64,000 nt of DNA, from NCBI GenBank assembly GCA_945893145.1, contig CAMDDZ010000001.1:1-64000 (forward strand). Direction: 5' to 3'. A program made the position numbers and the translations under genes. The notes beneath the pieces are model-generated. The model was given only the letters and a program-made list of their open reading frames with translations, searched no databases and was not told the DNA's origin. This DNA comes from Rhodoplanes serenus (lineage in GTDB: Bacteria; Pseudomonadota; Alphaproteobacteria; Rhizobiales; Xanthobacteraceae). Of the stretch, positions 8,839 to 17,093 are shown one piece after another. Numbering within the stretch: position 1 is the stretch's first letter; the number at the start of each line of letters is the position of its first letter.

Positions 8839-10011
8839 ATGAAACGTATTGTATTAGTGGCTTGTGCTGCGCTTGCGCTAGCGATGTCGCCGGCTGCCGC
8901 GCAGCAGAAGACGATCAAGATCGGCTTCGTCAGCACGTTCAGCGGACCGGTTGCCGCCATCGGCAACGACATGCGCAACTCGTTCGAGCTTGCGCTCGAC
9001 CATCTGGGCCGCAAGCTCGGCGGCCTGCCGGTCGAGGTGATCTACGAAGACGACCAGATCAAGCCGGAAGTCGGCGTGCAGAAGATCCAGAAGCTGATCG
9101 AGTCCGACAAGGTCGATTTCATCGTCGGCATCATCTGGTCGAACGTGTTGCTCGCCTCGCTCAAGCCGGTCATCGATTCCAAGACCTTCATGATCGTGAC
9201 CAACGCGGGCGCCTCGCAGCTCGCCGGCGAGCAGTGCTCGCCGTATGTGTTCTCGACCTCCTGGAACAACGACCAGACGCCGCAGGCGATCGGTCTCTAC
9301 ATGAACCAGAAGAATGTGAAGACCGCATTCCTGATCGGCCCGAACTACGCCGCCGGCAAGGACATGCTCGAAGGCGTTGCTGCGACCTTCAAGGGCCAGA
9401 TCGTCGGCCGCGAGCTGACCCGCTGGCCCGACCAGCTCGACTTCTCGGCCGAGCTGTCGAAGGCTGCTGCCGCCAAGCCCGACGCGATCTTCGCGTTCTA
9501 TCCGGGCGGCGCCGGCATCCAGTTCATCACGCAATACGTGCAGAAGGGTCTGAAGGACCAGATTCCGCTCTACACCGCCTTCACCATCGACGAACTGTCG
9601 CTGCCGCGGCTGAAAGACCTCGCGGTCGGCATCCCGGGCGCCCAGCAATGGGTGAACGACCTGCCGAACGAGGCCAACAAGAAGTACGTCGCCGACTACA
9701 AGGCGAAGTACAAGCTGTCGCCCTCGTTCTACGGCTCGCAGACTTATGATGCCGCGCTCCTGATCGACAGCGGCTTGCGCGCCACCAAGGGTGACATGAC
9801 CAACAAGGACGCGCTCCGCAAGGCGCTCGAAAAGGCCGACTTCAAGTCGGTGCGCGGCAACTTCAAGTTCGGGCCGAACCACATCCCGATCCAGAACTTC
9901 TATCTCCAGGCCGCAGTCAAGGAGGGCGATGACTTCCGCCTGAAGACCGTCGCCACCATCGTGGAGAACGATCAGGACAAGCACGTCAGCAAGTGCAAAA
10001 TGCCGAACTAA
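8839..10011 (+). CDS. ABC transporter substrate-binding protein, branched-chain/aromatic-acid type
   Basis: A 390-residue periplasmic type I binding protein (LivK-like) with signal peptide 1-21 (SPAAAQ) and entry motif IKIGFVSTFSGPVAAIGNDM. The NAGASQLAGEQCSPYVFST stretch is typical of the subgroup serving benzoate or 4-hydroxybenzoate importers. A GGGAGG lies 9 nt before the ATG. It is the first gene of a five-gene importer but is separated from the permeases by a strong terminator hairpin, which would give an excess of binding protein. The location between benzoate-CoA ligase and box genes makes an aromatic carboxylate the likely ligand (inference). Confidence 0.9.
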   Translation: MKRIVLVACAALALAMSPAAAQQKTIKIGFVSTFSGPVAAIGNDMRNSFELALDHLGRKLGGLPVEVIYEDDQIKPEVGVQKIQKLIESDKVDFIVGIIWSNVLLASLKPVIDSKTFMIVTNAGASQLAGEQCSPYVFSTSWNNDQTPQAIGLYMNQKNVKTAFLIGPNYAAGKDMLEGVAATFKGQIVGRELTRWPDQLDFSAELSKAAAAKPDAIFAFYPGGAGIQFITQYVQKGLKDQIPLYTAFTIDELSLPRLKDLAVGIPGAQQWVNDLPNEANKKYVADYKAKYKLSPSFYGSQTYDAALLIDSGLRATKGDMTNKDALRKALEKADFKSVRGNFKFGPNHIPIQNFYLQAAVKEGDDFRLKTVATIVENDQDKHVSKCKMPN

Positions 10012-10031
10012 ACGGCATCAGACCTTCCAAA

Positions 10032-10070
10032 AAGACGGCAGAAGCGCGCGCTTCTGCCGTCTTGTTTTTT
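10032..10070 (+). terminator. Rho-independent terminator/attenuator after the binding-protein gene
   Basis: A perfect 32-nt palindrome (10032-10047 with 10048-10063, arms AAGACGGCAGAAGCGC and its complement) is followed by GTTTTTT. It starts 20 nt after the stop of the binding-protein gene and lies before the permease genes, so it probably terminates most transcripts and lowers permease expression. Confidence 0.9.
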
Positions 10071-10127
10071 GGCGGGGCCTGGGGCCTCATGCCGTGAAAG
10101 GGGCCGCGGATTGGGGACCGCGACGCG

Positions 10128-11045
10128 ATGTTGTATCTCATCGAACAGTGCTTGAACGGCGTGCAGCTTGGGATGCTGTTGTTCCTGCTGGCGGCCGGCC
10201 TGACGCTGATCTTCGGCATCATGGACTTGGTCAACTTGGCGCACGGTTCGCTCTACATGGTCGGGGCTTATCTCGCCGCCACGTTTGCGGCGCTGACCGG
10301 AAGCTTCGTTGCGGGCCTCGTGCTCGGGCTGATCGCGACGCTTGCGGTCGGCATCGTGCTGGAGGTGGTCGCCATCAGGCCCCTGTATGGCCGCGACCAC
10401 CTCGACCATGTGCTTGGCACGTTTGGCCTGCTGCTGTTCTTCAACGATATCGTGCGGTGGATCTGGGGCCCGGCCGGCATGACGCTGTCGCTGCCGAGCC
10501 AGATGCTGGCCGCCGTGCAGGTACTGCCGGGCGTGTTCTATCCGATGTATCGCATCGTGATCATCCTCGCGACGCTTGCGGTTGGTGGGTTGCTCTACGT
10601 ACTGGTCATGCGCACGCGCATCGGCATGCTGATCCGCGCCGGCGCATCGAACCGCGAGATGGTCAGCGCGCTCGGTATCAACATCACGCTGCTTTACACG
10701 CTGGTGTTCGGACTCGGCGCAGCGCTGGCAGGCTTCGCCGGGATGATCGCCGCACCGATTTCGTTTGTGCAGATCGGCATGGGCGAGAACATCCTGATCC
10801 TCGCTTTCGTCGTCATTATCATCGGCGGCATCGGCTCGATCCGCGGTGCCTTTGTGGCCTCGATCATTGTCGGCCTGATTGACACCCTCGGCCGCGCGTT
10901 CTTGCCCGATCTGGCGCGCAACTTTCTGAGCTACAGCGCTGGATCGAGCCTTGGCCCCGCGCTTTCGTCGATGCTGATCTACATGCTGATGGCAGGGGTC
11001 CTGGTGTTCCGGCCGGAAGGTTTGTTCCCGGCGTCGCGCAAATGA
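10128..11045 (+). CDS. ABC transporter permease, LivH type
   Basis: A 305-residue inner-membrane permease of the branched-chain amino acid (HAAT) family with about eight hydrophobic segments. The N-terminus LTLIFGIMDLVNLAHGSLYM is the LivH signature, and the EAA-like loop includes RTRIGMLIRAGASNREM. It forms the heterodimeric channel with the next gene, whose ATG overlaps its stop by 4 nt (ATGA). The substrate is probably benzoate or a related aromatic acid by context. Confidence 0.92.
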   Translation: MLYLIEQCLNGVQLGMLLFLLAAGLTLIFGIMDLVNLAHGSLYMVGAYLAATFAALTGSFVAGLVLGLIATLAVGIVLEVVAIRPLYGRDHLDHVLGTFGLLLFFNDIVRWIWGPAGMTLSLPSQMLAAVQVLPGVFYPMYRIVIILATLAVGGLLYVLVMRTRIGMLIRAGASNREMVSALGINITLLYTLVFGLGAALAGFAGMIAAPISFVQIGMGENILILAFVVIIIGGIGSIRGAFVASIIVGLIDTLGRAFLPDLARNFLSYSAGSSLGPALSSMLIYMLMAGVLVFRPEGLFPASRK

Positions 11046-12040
11046 TCGACTGGCGGAACCTATCGGCCGATTGGCTCGACGCGCGAAAGCTCGCGTCGAA
11101 CCCGCCCAATCTGCGCAATGCATTCGTGATCGCGCTGCTGGCGATCCTGGCCCTGCTGCCGATCTATTCGGCGCTCACGGGCAACTACTTCCTGGTGACG
11201 CTGTTCACCCGCATTCTGATTTTGGCGCTGGCCGCGGTGAGCCTGAACCTGATCATGGGTTTCGGCGGCATGGTGAGCTTCGGGCATGCCGCCTATCTCG
11301 GCATCGGCGGCTATGTGGTCGGCATCTTGGCGAAGGAAGGCATCAACTCGGGATTCGTGCAGTGGCCGCTGGCGCTGATCGTGTCGGGACTGTTCGCGCT
11401 CGGCGTCGGCGCGCTGTGCCTTCGCACGCGCGGCGTCTATTTCATCATGATCACGCTCGCCTTCGCGCAGATGGTCTATTACGTCGCCATCGGCCTCGAC
11501 CGTTACGGCGGCGACGACGGACTTACCATTAACAAACGCAGCCAGTTCATCGACGCGGTCAACCTGTCGAACAAAACCGTATTTTACTATGTGTGCTTCG
11601 CGTTGCTGCTCGCTGTGGTCTATCTGGTCTGGCGGCTGGTCAACTCGCGCTTCGGTCTGGTGATCCAGGGCGCGCGCTCGAACGACCGGCGCATGCGCGC
11701 GATCGGTTTTCCGACATTCCGGTACAAACTCGTCTGCTTCGTCATTGCCGGCGTGCTGTGCGGGCTGTCTGGCGTGCTGCTCGCCAACCACACGAGCTTC
11801 ATCAGCCCGGCCATGATGCAATGGACACGCTCCGGCGATCTCATCGTCATGGCGGTGCTGGGCGGCATGGGCTCGGTGTTCGGGCCGGTGGTCGGTGCGG
11901 TTGCGTTCCTGCTGCTGGAGGAGGTGCTTTCGAGCGTCACCGAATATTCAGGGATCATTCTTGGCCCGATGTTGCTCGGAGTCGTGCTGTTCGCGCGCGG
12001 CGGCATCGACGGCATCCTGAAGGATCACAGCCGTGGCTGA
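11042..12040 (+). CDS. ABC transporter permease, LivM type
   Basis: A 332-residue inner-membrane permease, partner of the upstream LivH-type protein. An N-terminal cytoplasmic stretch of about 25 residues precedes the membrane segments. LNLIMGFGGMVSFGHAAYLG is the LivM signature and RGVYFIMITLAFAQM lies in the central part. The SNDRRMRAIGF loop contacts the ATPase. Start overlaps the upstream stop by 4 nt and its own end overlaps the next gene by 8 nt, showing tight translational coupling. Confidence 0.92.
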   Translation: MIDWRNLSADWLDARKLASNPPNLRNAFVIALLAILALLPIYSALTGNYFLVTLFTRILILALAAVSLNLIMGFGGMVSFGHAAYLGIGGYVVGILAKEGINSGFVQWPLALIVSGLFALGVGALCLRTRGVYFIMITLAFAQMVYYVAIGLDRYGGDDGLTINKRSQFIDAVNLSNKTVFYYVCFALLLAVVYLVWRLVNSRFGLVIQGARSNDRRMRAIGFPTFRYKLVCFVIAGVLCGLSGVLLANHTSFISPAMMQWTRSGDLIVMAVLGGMGSVFGPVVGAVAFLLLEEVLSSVTEYSGIILGPMLLGVVLFARGGIDGILKDHSRG

Positions 12041-12812
12041 CGCGCTGCTCCGGATCGAGGGCCTGACCAAGCGCTTCGGCGGCGTGGTTGCCTCCGACAA
12101 CGTGACGCTCGACGTGACGGCGGGCGAACTGCACGCCATCATCGGGCCGAACGGCGCCGGCAAGACCACGCTGATCTGCCAGCTTGCGGGCGAGATCGCG
12201 CCCAACACCGGGCGCATCCATTTTGGTGGCCGCGACATCACGGCGCTGCCGGTCTATGCGCGCAGCGCGCTGGGGCTGGCACGTTCGTTCCAGATCACGT
12301 CGTTGTTTCCCGATTTCACGGCGCTCGACAACGTGGCGCTGGCCGTGCAGGCGCACGCCGGCCACTCGTTCGAGTTCTGGCACGACGCCCGGCGCGATCC
12401 GGCGCTGCGCGATCCCGCGCGCGCCTCGCTTGAGCGCGTCGGTCTTGCCGCACGCGCCGACGTCATGGTGTCCAATCTCAGCCACGGCGAGCATCGCCAG
12501 CTTGAGCTTGCCATGGCGCTTGCCACCAAGCCGCGCATGCTGCTGCTCGACGAGCCGATGGCGGGGCTCGGCCCCGAGGAATCGATACGGGTGGTGAAGC
12601 TGCTGCGCGAATTGAAGAGCGATCTGACCATCCTCTTGATCGAGCACGACATGGAGGCGGTGTTCGCTCTTGCCGATCGCATCAGCGTGCTGGTCTACGG
12701 CCGGGTCATCGCCACCGGCGAACCGGCTGCGATCCGCGCCAATGCCGAAGTGCGCCAGGCCTATCTGGGGGAGCAGGAAGCTGTGACCGTGCCGGGGGCC
12801 GGCCATGGCTGA
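12033..12812 (+). CDS. ABC transporter ATP-binding protein, LivG type
   Basis: A 259-residue cytoplasmic ATPase. Walker A is GPNGAGKTT near residue 38, the signature is LSHGEHRQLELAMAL, and Walker B is LLLDEPMAGLGPEE. The C-terminal extension after Walker B (VYGRVIATGEP...VRQAYLGE) is the LivG/BCA-CTP domain. It pairs with the LivF-type ATPase encoded next, overlapping it by 8 nt, to power uptake of the aromatic acid. Confidence 0.93.
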   Translation: MADALLRIEGLTKRFGGVVASDNVTLDVTAGELHAIIGPNGAGKTTLICQLAGEIAPNTGRIHFGGRDITALPVYARSALGLARSFQITSLFPDFTALDNVALAVQAHAGHSFEFWHDARRDPALRDPARASLERVGLAARADVMVSNLSHGEHRQLELAMALATKPRMLLLDEPMAGLGPEESIRVVKLLRELKSDLTILLIEHDMEAVFALADRISVLVYGRVIATGEPAAIRANAEVRQAYLGEQEAVTVPGAGHG

Positions 12813-13518
12813 CGCGTTGCTCGACGTCGCCGGCATCGAGACCTGCTACGGGCTGAGCCAGGTGCTGCACGGCATTTCGTTCACCATCGCGTCGGGCGAA
12901 ATGGTGACGCTGATGGGCCGCAACGGCATGGGCAAGACCACCACGGTGCGCTCGATCATGGGGCTCACGCCCGCGATGACGGGTTCGATCCGCTTTGCCG
13001 GCGAGGAGATCCGCGCGCTGCCGCCGTATCGCGTGGCGCAGAGCGGCATCGGCCTGGTGCCCGAGGGGCGACAGGTGTTTTCCAATCTCTCCACGCGCGA
13101 AAACCTGGTGGCGACCGCGGCCAATCGCCGTGAGGTTGCCGATCCTTGGACGCTTGAGCGAGTCTGCGAGCTGTTTCCCCGGCTCGCCGAGCGCTTCAGC
13201 ACCATGGGCAACCAGCTTTCCGGCGGCGAGCAGCAGATGCTGGCGATCGGCCGCGCGCTGATGACCAATCCGCGGCTGCTCATCCTCGATGAAGCGACCG
13301 AGGGTCTGGCGCCGCTGATCCGCAGCGAGATCTGGCAATGCCTGACCCGGCTGAAAAGCGCCGGCCAGTCGATCCTGGTGATCGATAAGAACGTCGAGGC
13401 GCTCACCCGCATCGCCGACCGTCATTACCTGATCGAGCGCGGGCGCGTGGTGTGGAGCGGCACATCGGCTGCGCTTGCGGCCGCGCCCGACATTCAGCAC
13501 CGTTATCTCGGAATCTAA
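12805..13518 (+). CDS. ABC transporter ATP-binding protein, LivF type
   Basis: A 237-residue cytoplasmic ATPase, last gene of the importer operon. Walker A is GRNGMGKTT, the signature LSGGEQQMLAIGRAL, and Walker B LLILDEATEGLAP. YLGI at the C-terminus is the usual LivF ending. The stop overlaps the stop of the convergent LysR gene by 4 nt, so the two transcripts meet tail to tail without a spacer. Confidence 0.93.
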   Translation: MADALLDVAGIETCYGLSQVLHGISFTIASGEMVTLMGRNGMGKTTTVRSIMGLTPAMTGSIRFAGEEIRALPPYRVAQSGIGLVPEGRQVFSNLSTRENLVATAANRREVADPWTLERVCELFPRLAERFSTMGNQLSGGEQQMLAIGRALMTNPRLLILDEATEGLAPLIRSEIWQCLTRLKSAGQSILVIDKNVEALTRIADRHYLIERGRVVWSGTSAALAAAPDIQHRYLGI

Positions 13519-14396
13519 CGCGCGCGCTTGCCGCGCTCGGCCTGCATCACCCAGCGGCGGAAGGCGGCGAAGTCGCGCTGGTCTTTGCGGGACTCGCGAT
13601 AGACCAGATACCATTGCTTGCCCTTGGGCACGGTGAGCGGGAACGGCGCGACCAGCCGGCCGGCGCGGAGATCGTCCTCGATATAGGGACGGATGCCCAT
13701 GGCGACGCCCACGCCGTCGGCTGCAGCCTGCAAAGCTTGGCCGTAATATTCGAACTCCGGCCCTTTCGGCGCGAGCCGCATCACGCCAGCGGTTTCGAGC
13801 CACAGCGGCCATTCCTCTTTGGCATGCGCGACGCGAATGAGAGTGGGGCCTTTGAGATCGCCCGGCCGCTTCAGGCGCTCGGCGAGGCGCGGCGCGCACA
13901 CCGGTTGCAGGTCGGCGGCAAACAGCCGCTCGCTGATCAGCCCCGGCCAACTGCCGTTGCCGAGCGTGATGCCGCAGGTCCAGTCGTCGGCGAACGGCGC
14001 CGCAACGCCGCCCGTGGTGACGCGCACCTCGATGTCCGGCTCGCGGCGGCGGAAGTCGGCGAGTCGCGGGATCAGCCAGCGCGTCGCGAAGGTCGGTCCG
14101 ACGCCGATTGTCAGCGTGCGAGCGCCGGCTTGCGTCGTGACCTGCGCGGTGAGATTGGCCAGCGCGTCGAGCAGTGGCGTGAGCCCTGCCTGGTAGGACC
14201 GTCCGGCGGCCGTGGTGGCGAGCTTGTTTGCTGCGCGCTTAAACAGCGTGACGCCGAGCCGGTCTTCGAGGAGATGCACCATGCGGCTGATGGCGGCGGG
14301 CGACACGTTCAGCTCGCCTGCGGCGCCCGCAAAGCTGCCGTGCCGCGCCGCGGCTTCGAAGGCGCGGATGCCGTTGAGGAAGGGAAGGCGGCGCAT
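13515..14396 (-). CDS. LysR-family transcriptional regulator (GcvA-like)
   Basis: A 293-residue regulator with an N-terminal winged helix-turn-helix at about residues 5-64 (LNGIRAFEAAARHGSFAGAA, then VSPAAISRMVHLLEDRLG) and a C-terminal LysR substrate-binding domain at about 90-290. It is divergent from the TSUP transporter gene across a 69-nt gap, the usual arrangement for a LysR protein and its target. Whether it also controls the benzoate genes, which have their own BoxR, cannot be told from the sequence. Confidence 0.9.
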   Translation of the reverse strand: MRRLPFLNGIRAFEAAARHGSFAGAAGELNVSPAAISRMVHLLEDRLGVTLFKRAANKLATTAAGRSYQAGLTPLLDALANLTAQVTTQAGARTLTIGVGPTFATRWLIPRLADFRRREPDIEVRVTTGGVAAPFADDWTCGITLGNGSWPGLISERLFAADLQPVCAPRLAERLKRPGDLKGPTLIRVAHAKEEWPLWLETAGVMRLAPKGPEFEYYGQALQAAADGVGVAMGIRPYIEDDLRAGRLVAPFPLTVPKGKQWYLVYRESRKDQRDFAAFRRWVMQAERGKRAR

Positions 14397-14465
14397 GGCC
14401 CACCATCAAGAAAACTGAGGCTAAGGGCAACATAACTCAGTTTGTGCGGCGCGCTCAAGCGGCGC

Positions 14466-15218
14466 ATGGATTTCACCATGACACCGCTCCTGATCGCCCT
14501 GCTCACCGTCGTCGTCGTCGCCACCTCGTTCCTGTCCGGCATCTTCGGCATGGCCGGCGGGATGATCCTGATGGGAATTCTCATCGTGGTCATGCCACTG
14601 CCGGCCGCGATGATGCTGCACGCGGTGACCCAAATGGCTTCGAACGGCTGGCGGGCGATGCTGTGGTGGCGCCACGTGCAATGGCTGTCGGTCGGGTACT
14701 TCCTGTTCGGCAGCATACTCGCGCTCGGGCTTTGGTCGCTGTACCGCTATGTCCCCAGCAAGCCCCTGGCGCTCATTTTCCTGGGGGTGACTCCCTTGCT
14801 GCTGTGGCTGCCGTCAAGCCTGAAGCCCAATCCGGAAAGCAAGCTGCAGGCCGTCGTCTACGGCTCGGTGTCGATGATGTTGATGCTGATGGCCGGCGTC
14901 TCCGGCCCACTGATTGACAGCTATTTCCTCGGCGGCAAGCTCGACCGGCGTCAGATCGTCGCCAGCAAGTCGACTTGTCAGGTCGTCAACCATGGACTGA
15001 AGCTCGCTTATTTCGGCGGTATCGTTGTCGACGCCGGATCGATCGATCCCGTGCTGGCGGCGCTCGCCATTGCCGCCGCGGCGCTCGGCACCACATTGGC
15101 AAGACGCGTGCTCGAGGCGCTGACCGACGCGCAATTCCGCAACTGGGCGACCCGGATCATCGTGGCGATCGGGGGCTACTACTTCGTCCACGGGACCTAC
15201 CTGCTGCTGACGACTTGA
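14466..15218 (+). CDS. TSUP-family membrane transporter (TauE/SafE)
   Basis: A 250-residue inner-membrane protein with about seven to eight hydrophobic helices and the family motif SGIFGMAGGMILMG near the N-terminus. TSUP proteins move sulfite, sulfoacetate or other organic anions, often outward. The start could be the ATG at 14466 or the one at 14478; both keep the first helix. Position between a LysR gene and the box regulator suggests an organic anion linked to aromatic catabolism, without direct evidence. Confidence 0.82.
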   Translation: MDFTMTPLLIALLTVVVVATSFLSGIFGMAGGMILMGILIVVMPLPAAMMLHAVTQMASNGWRAMLWWRHVQWLSVGYFLFGSILALGLWSLYRYVPSKPLALIFLGVTPLLLWLPSSLKPNPESKLQAVVYGSVSMMLMLMAGVSGPLIDSYFLGGKLDRRQIVASKSTCQVVNHGLKLAYFGGIVVDAGSIDPVLAALAIAAAALGTTLARRVLEALTDAQFRNWATRIIVAIGGYYFVHGTYLLLTT

Positions 15219-15274
15219 CGCCGTGTCCCGCGCCGGCCGTGACGAGGCGCGCACGGTTCGGCTATGAAGCCGGG

Positions 15275-16087
15275 ATGCAAACCCTTGCTGACCAGGGCTT
15301 CCTCGATCTCGGCGACCAGCGGCTCGAGTACCGCATGATCGGTCCGCGTCCCGATGCGGCGCCGACGCTGGTCATGCTGCACGAGGGCCTTGGCTGCGTC
15401 GGCATGTGGGGCGATTTTCCCGACACGCTTCAGGCCGCGACCGGCGCGGGCGTGTTCGTCTATTCGCGCCTGGGCTACGGCCAATCGAGTCCGGCGAAAC
15501 TGCCGCGCACACTCGATTTCATGCATGTCGAGGCGCGCAGCACGTTGCCGCGTGTGCTCGCCGCCATCGGCTTCCGCAATGGGCTGCTGGTCGGTCACAG
15601 CGACGGCGCATCGATCGTCGCAATCTACGCCGGCAGCGTGCAGGATCACCGCGTTCAGGGCCTCGTGCTGATGGCGCCGCATTTCATCGTTGAGGATGTG
15701 ACCAGCGCGGCAATCGTCGAGGTGCGCAAGGCCTACGACACGACCGATCTGCGCGCCCGGCTCGGGCGCTATCACGCGGATGCGGACGCGACCGTCCACG
15801 GCTGGACCGATGTTTGGCTCAAGGGCGATTTCCGCAAATGGGATCTGACCGAAGACTTGGCCTTCATCCGCGTGCCGGTGCTGATCATCCAGGGCGAGGA
15901 CGACCAATTCGGCACCATGCGCCAGGTCGAGATCGCCCGAGAGGAATGCCAATGCCCCGTCGAGGTGCTGATGCTGCCGGGGGTCCGCCACGTCCCCCAC
16001 CGTGAGGGACCCGACATAACTCTCAATGCCATCAAGGACTTCGCCGCCCGCATGCTGGCTGCCGAGGGAGCTATGCCGTTGCGCTGA
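15275..16087 (+). CDS. Alpha/beta hydrolase, box-cluster type
   Basis: A 270-residue cytoplasmic alpha/beta hydrolase. The nucleophile elbow is GHSDGAS (Ser nucleophile), the acid is probably in GEDDQFG, and the His in RHVPHREGP. Hydrolases of this kind occur in many box clusters, where they may act on a lactone or CoA thioester; the exact reaction is unknown. The start was placed at MQTLADQG because upstream codons overlap the TSUP gene. It precedes boxR by 65 nt in the same direction, but boxR has its own promoter. Confidence 0.82.
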   Translation: MQTLADQGFLDLGDQRLEYRMIGPRPDAAPTLVMLHEGLGCVGMWGDFPDTLQAATGAGVFVYSRLGYGQSSPAKLPRTLDFMHVEARSTLPRVLAAIGFRNGLLVGHSDGASIVAIYAGSVQDHRVQGLVLMAPHFIVEDVTSAAIVEVRKAYDTTDLRARLGRYHADADATVHGWTDVWLKGDFRKWDLTEDLAFIRVPVLIIQGEDDQFGTMRQVEIAREECQCPVEVLMLPGVRHVPHREGPDITLNAIKDFAARMLAAEGAMPLR

Positions 16088-16097
16088 CAAGCTTTTC

Positions 16098-16130
16098 TTG
16101 CATGCATTATTATACATGAATTATACTGCA
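16098..16130 (+). promoter_or_regulatory. boxR promoter with overlapping operator repeats
   Basis: TTGCAT at 16098-16103 and TATACT at 16122-16127, 18 nt apart, form a good sigma-70-like promoter. Inside it are two abutting 11-bp direct repeats starting ATTATAC (16109-16119 and 16120-16130), one helical turn apart, plus a TGCATGCA palindrome at 16099-16106 and TGCA at 16127-16130. The AT-rich block is striking in this GC-rich DNA. TGCA cores are known in the operator of the homologous repressor BzdR, so autorepression by BoxR is likely. Confidence 0.6.
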
Positions 16131-16152
16131 GGCGACTCGTTGCCGGAGAGCA

Positions 16153-17082
16153 ATGGTGGCCGCCAGCAAGACCAGTCCGAATGCGCGCGATCCGCTGGAA
16201 GCCGCGTCTGCGGCGGCGGGACGTGCCGACGCCGCGTTCGGCCAGGACATTGGCCGGCTGGTGCGGCTCGGTCGTGCCAAGCGCGGCATGACACGCCGCC
16301 AGCTTGCGGAGAGCTCCGCCACCTCGGAGCGCTATCTGGCGCAGATCGAGAGCGGCGCCGGCAATCCGTCGATCATCGTGCTGCGCTCGATTGCGCAAGC
16401 GCTCGACGTACCGATCATTGAGTTGTTGCCCGGTAGCGGTGGGCAGACGGCCGCCTTCTCGCGCATCTTCGATCTGCTGGGCCGCGTGCCAGCGGCGGAG
16501 CTGCCTGCCATCGCCGAGATGATCGAGCGCCGTCTCGACCCGGCGTCTGCCTCCGACCGCGGGCGGCGTATCGCGCTGATCGGTCTGCGCGGCGCCGGCA
16601 AGTCCACGCTCGGCGCCATGCTGGCGCAGCAGATCGGCTGTCCCTTCATCGAGCTCGACCGTATGGTCGAGCAGGAATACGGCGCCAGCGTCCCGCTGCT
16701 GATTGAGATGTCGGGCATCGCCACCTTCCGGCGCCACGAGCGCGCGTGTCTCGAGGGCGTGATCGCCGAGAATGAAAGCGCCGTGATCGCGACCGCGGGC
16801 GGCATCGTGTCGAATCCCGAGACCTTCGGTCTGTTGCTTCGCCGCACCCATACGGTCTGGGTCAGCGCGCGGCCCGACGAGCACATGAGTCGTGTCATGC
16901 AGCAGGGCGACTTCCGCCCGATGGCGCACAACCGCGAAGCCATGGCCGACCTGATCGCCATCCTCGAAGCGCGCCGCGCCGATTACGGGCGCGCTGAGGC
17001 GACGCTCGACACGTCGGGCAGCAACACCGAGCAGAGCTTTTCTGAGCTGAACAAGATCGTGGCGCCCTGGTTGCGCGCCTGA
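16153..17082 (+). CDS. boxR: BoxR/BzdR-type benzoyl-CoA-responsive regulator
   Basis: A 309-residue regulator: a helix-turn-helix XRE domain at about residues 30-85 (RRQLAESSATSERYLAQIES) fused to a shikimate-kinase-like domain at about 138-305 with P-loop GLRGAGKST at 144-152. This fusion is diagnostic of BzdR and BoxR, repressors that bind benzoyl-CoA through the kinase-like domain. GGAGAG lies just before the ATG, and an AT-rich promoter/operator precedes it. boxC starts 12 nt after its stop, so it is the first gene of a boxR-boxC-boxB operon and probably represses itself. Confidence 0.94.
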   Translation: MVAASKTSPNARDPLEAASAAAGRADAAFGQDIGRLVRLGRAKRGMTRRQLAESSATSERYLAQIESGAGNPSIIVLRSIAQALDVPIIELLPGSGGQTAAFSRIFDLLGRVPAAELPAIAEMIERRLDPASASDRGRRIALIGLRGAGKSTLGAMLAQQIGCPFIELDRMVEQEYGASVPLLIEMSGIATFRRHERACLEGVIAENESAVIATAGGIVSNPETFGLLLRRTHTVWVSARPDEHMSRVMQQGDFRPMAHNREAMADLIAILEARRADYGRAEATLDTSGSNTEQSFSELNKIVAPWLRA

Positions 17083-17093
17083 CAGAGACCAAC

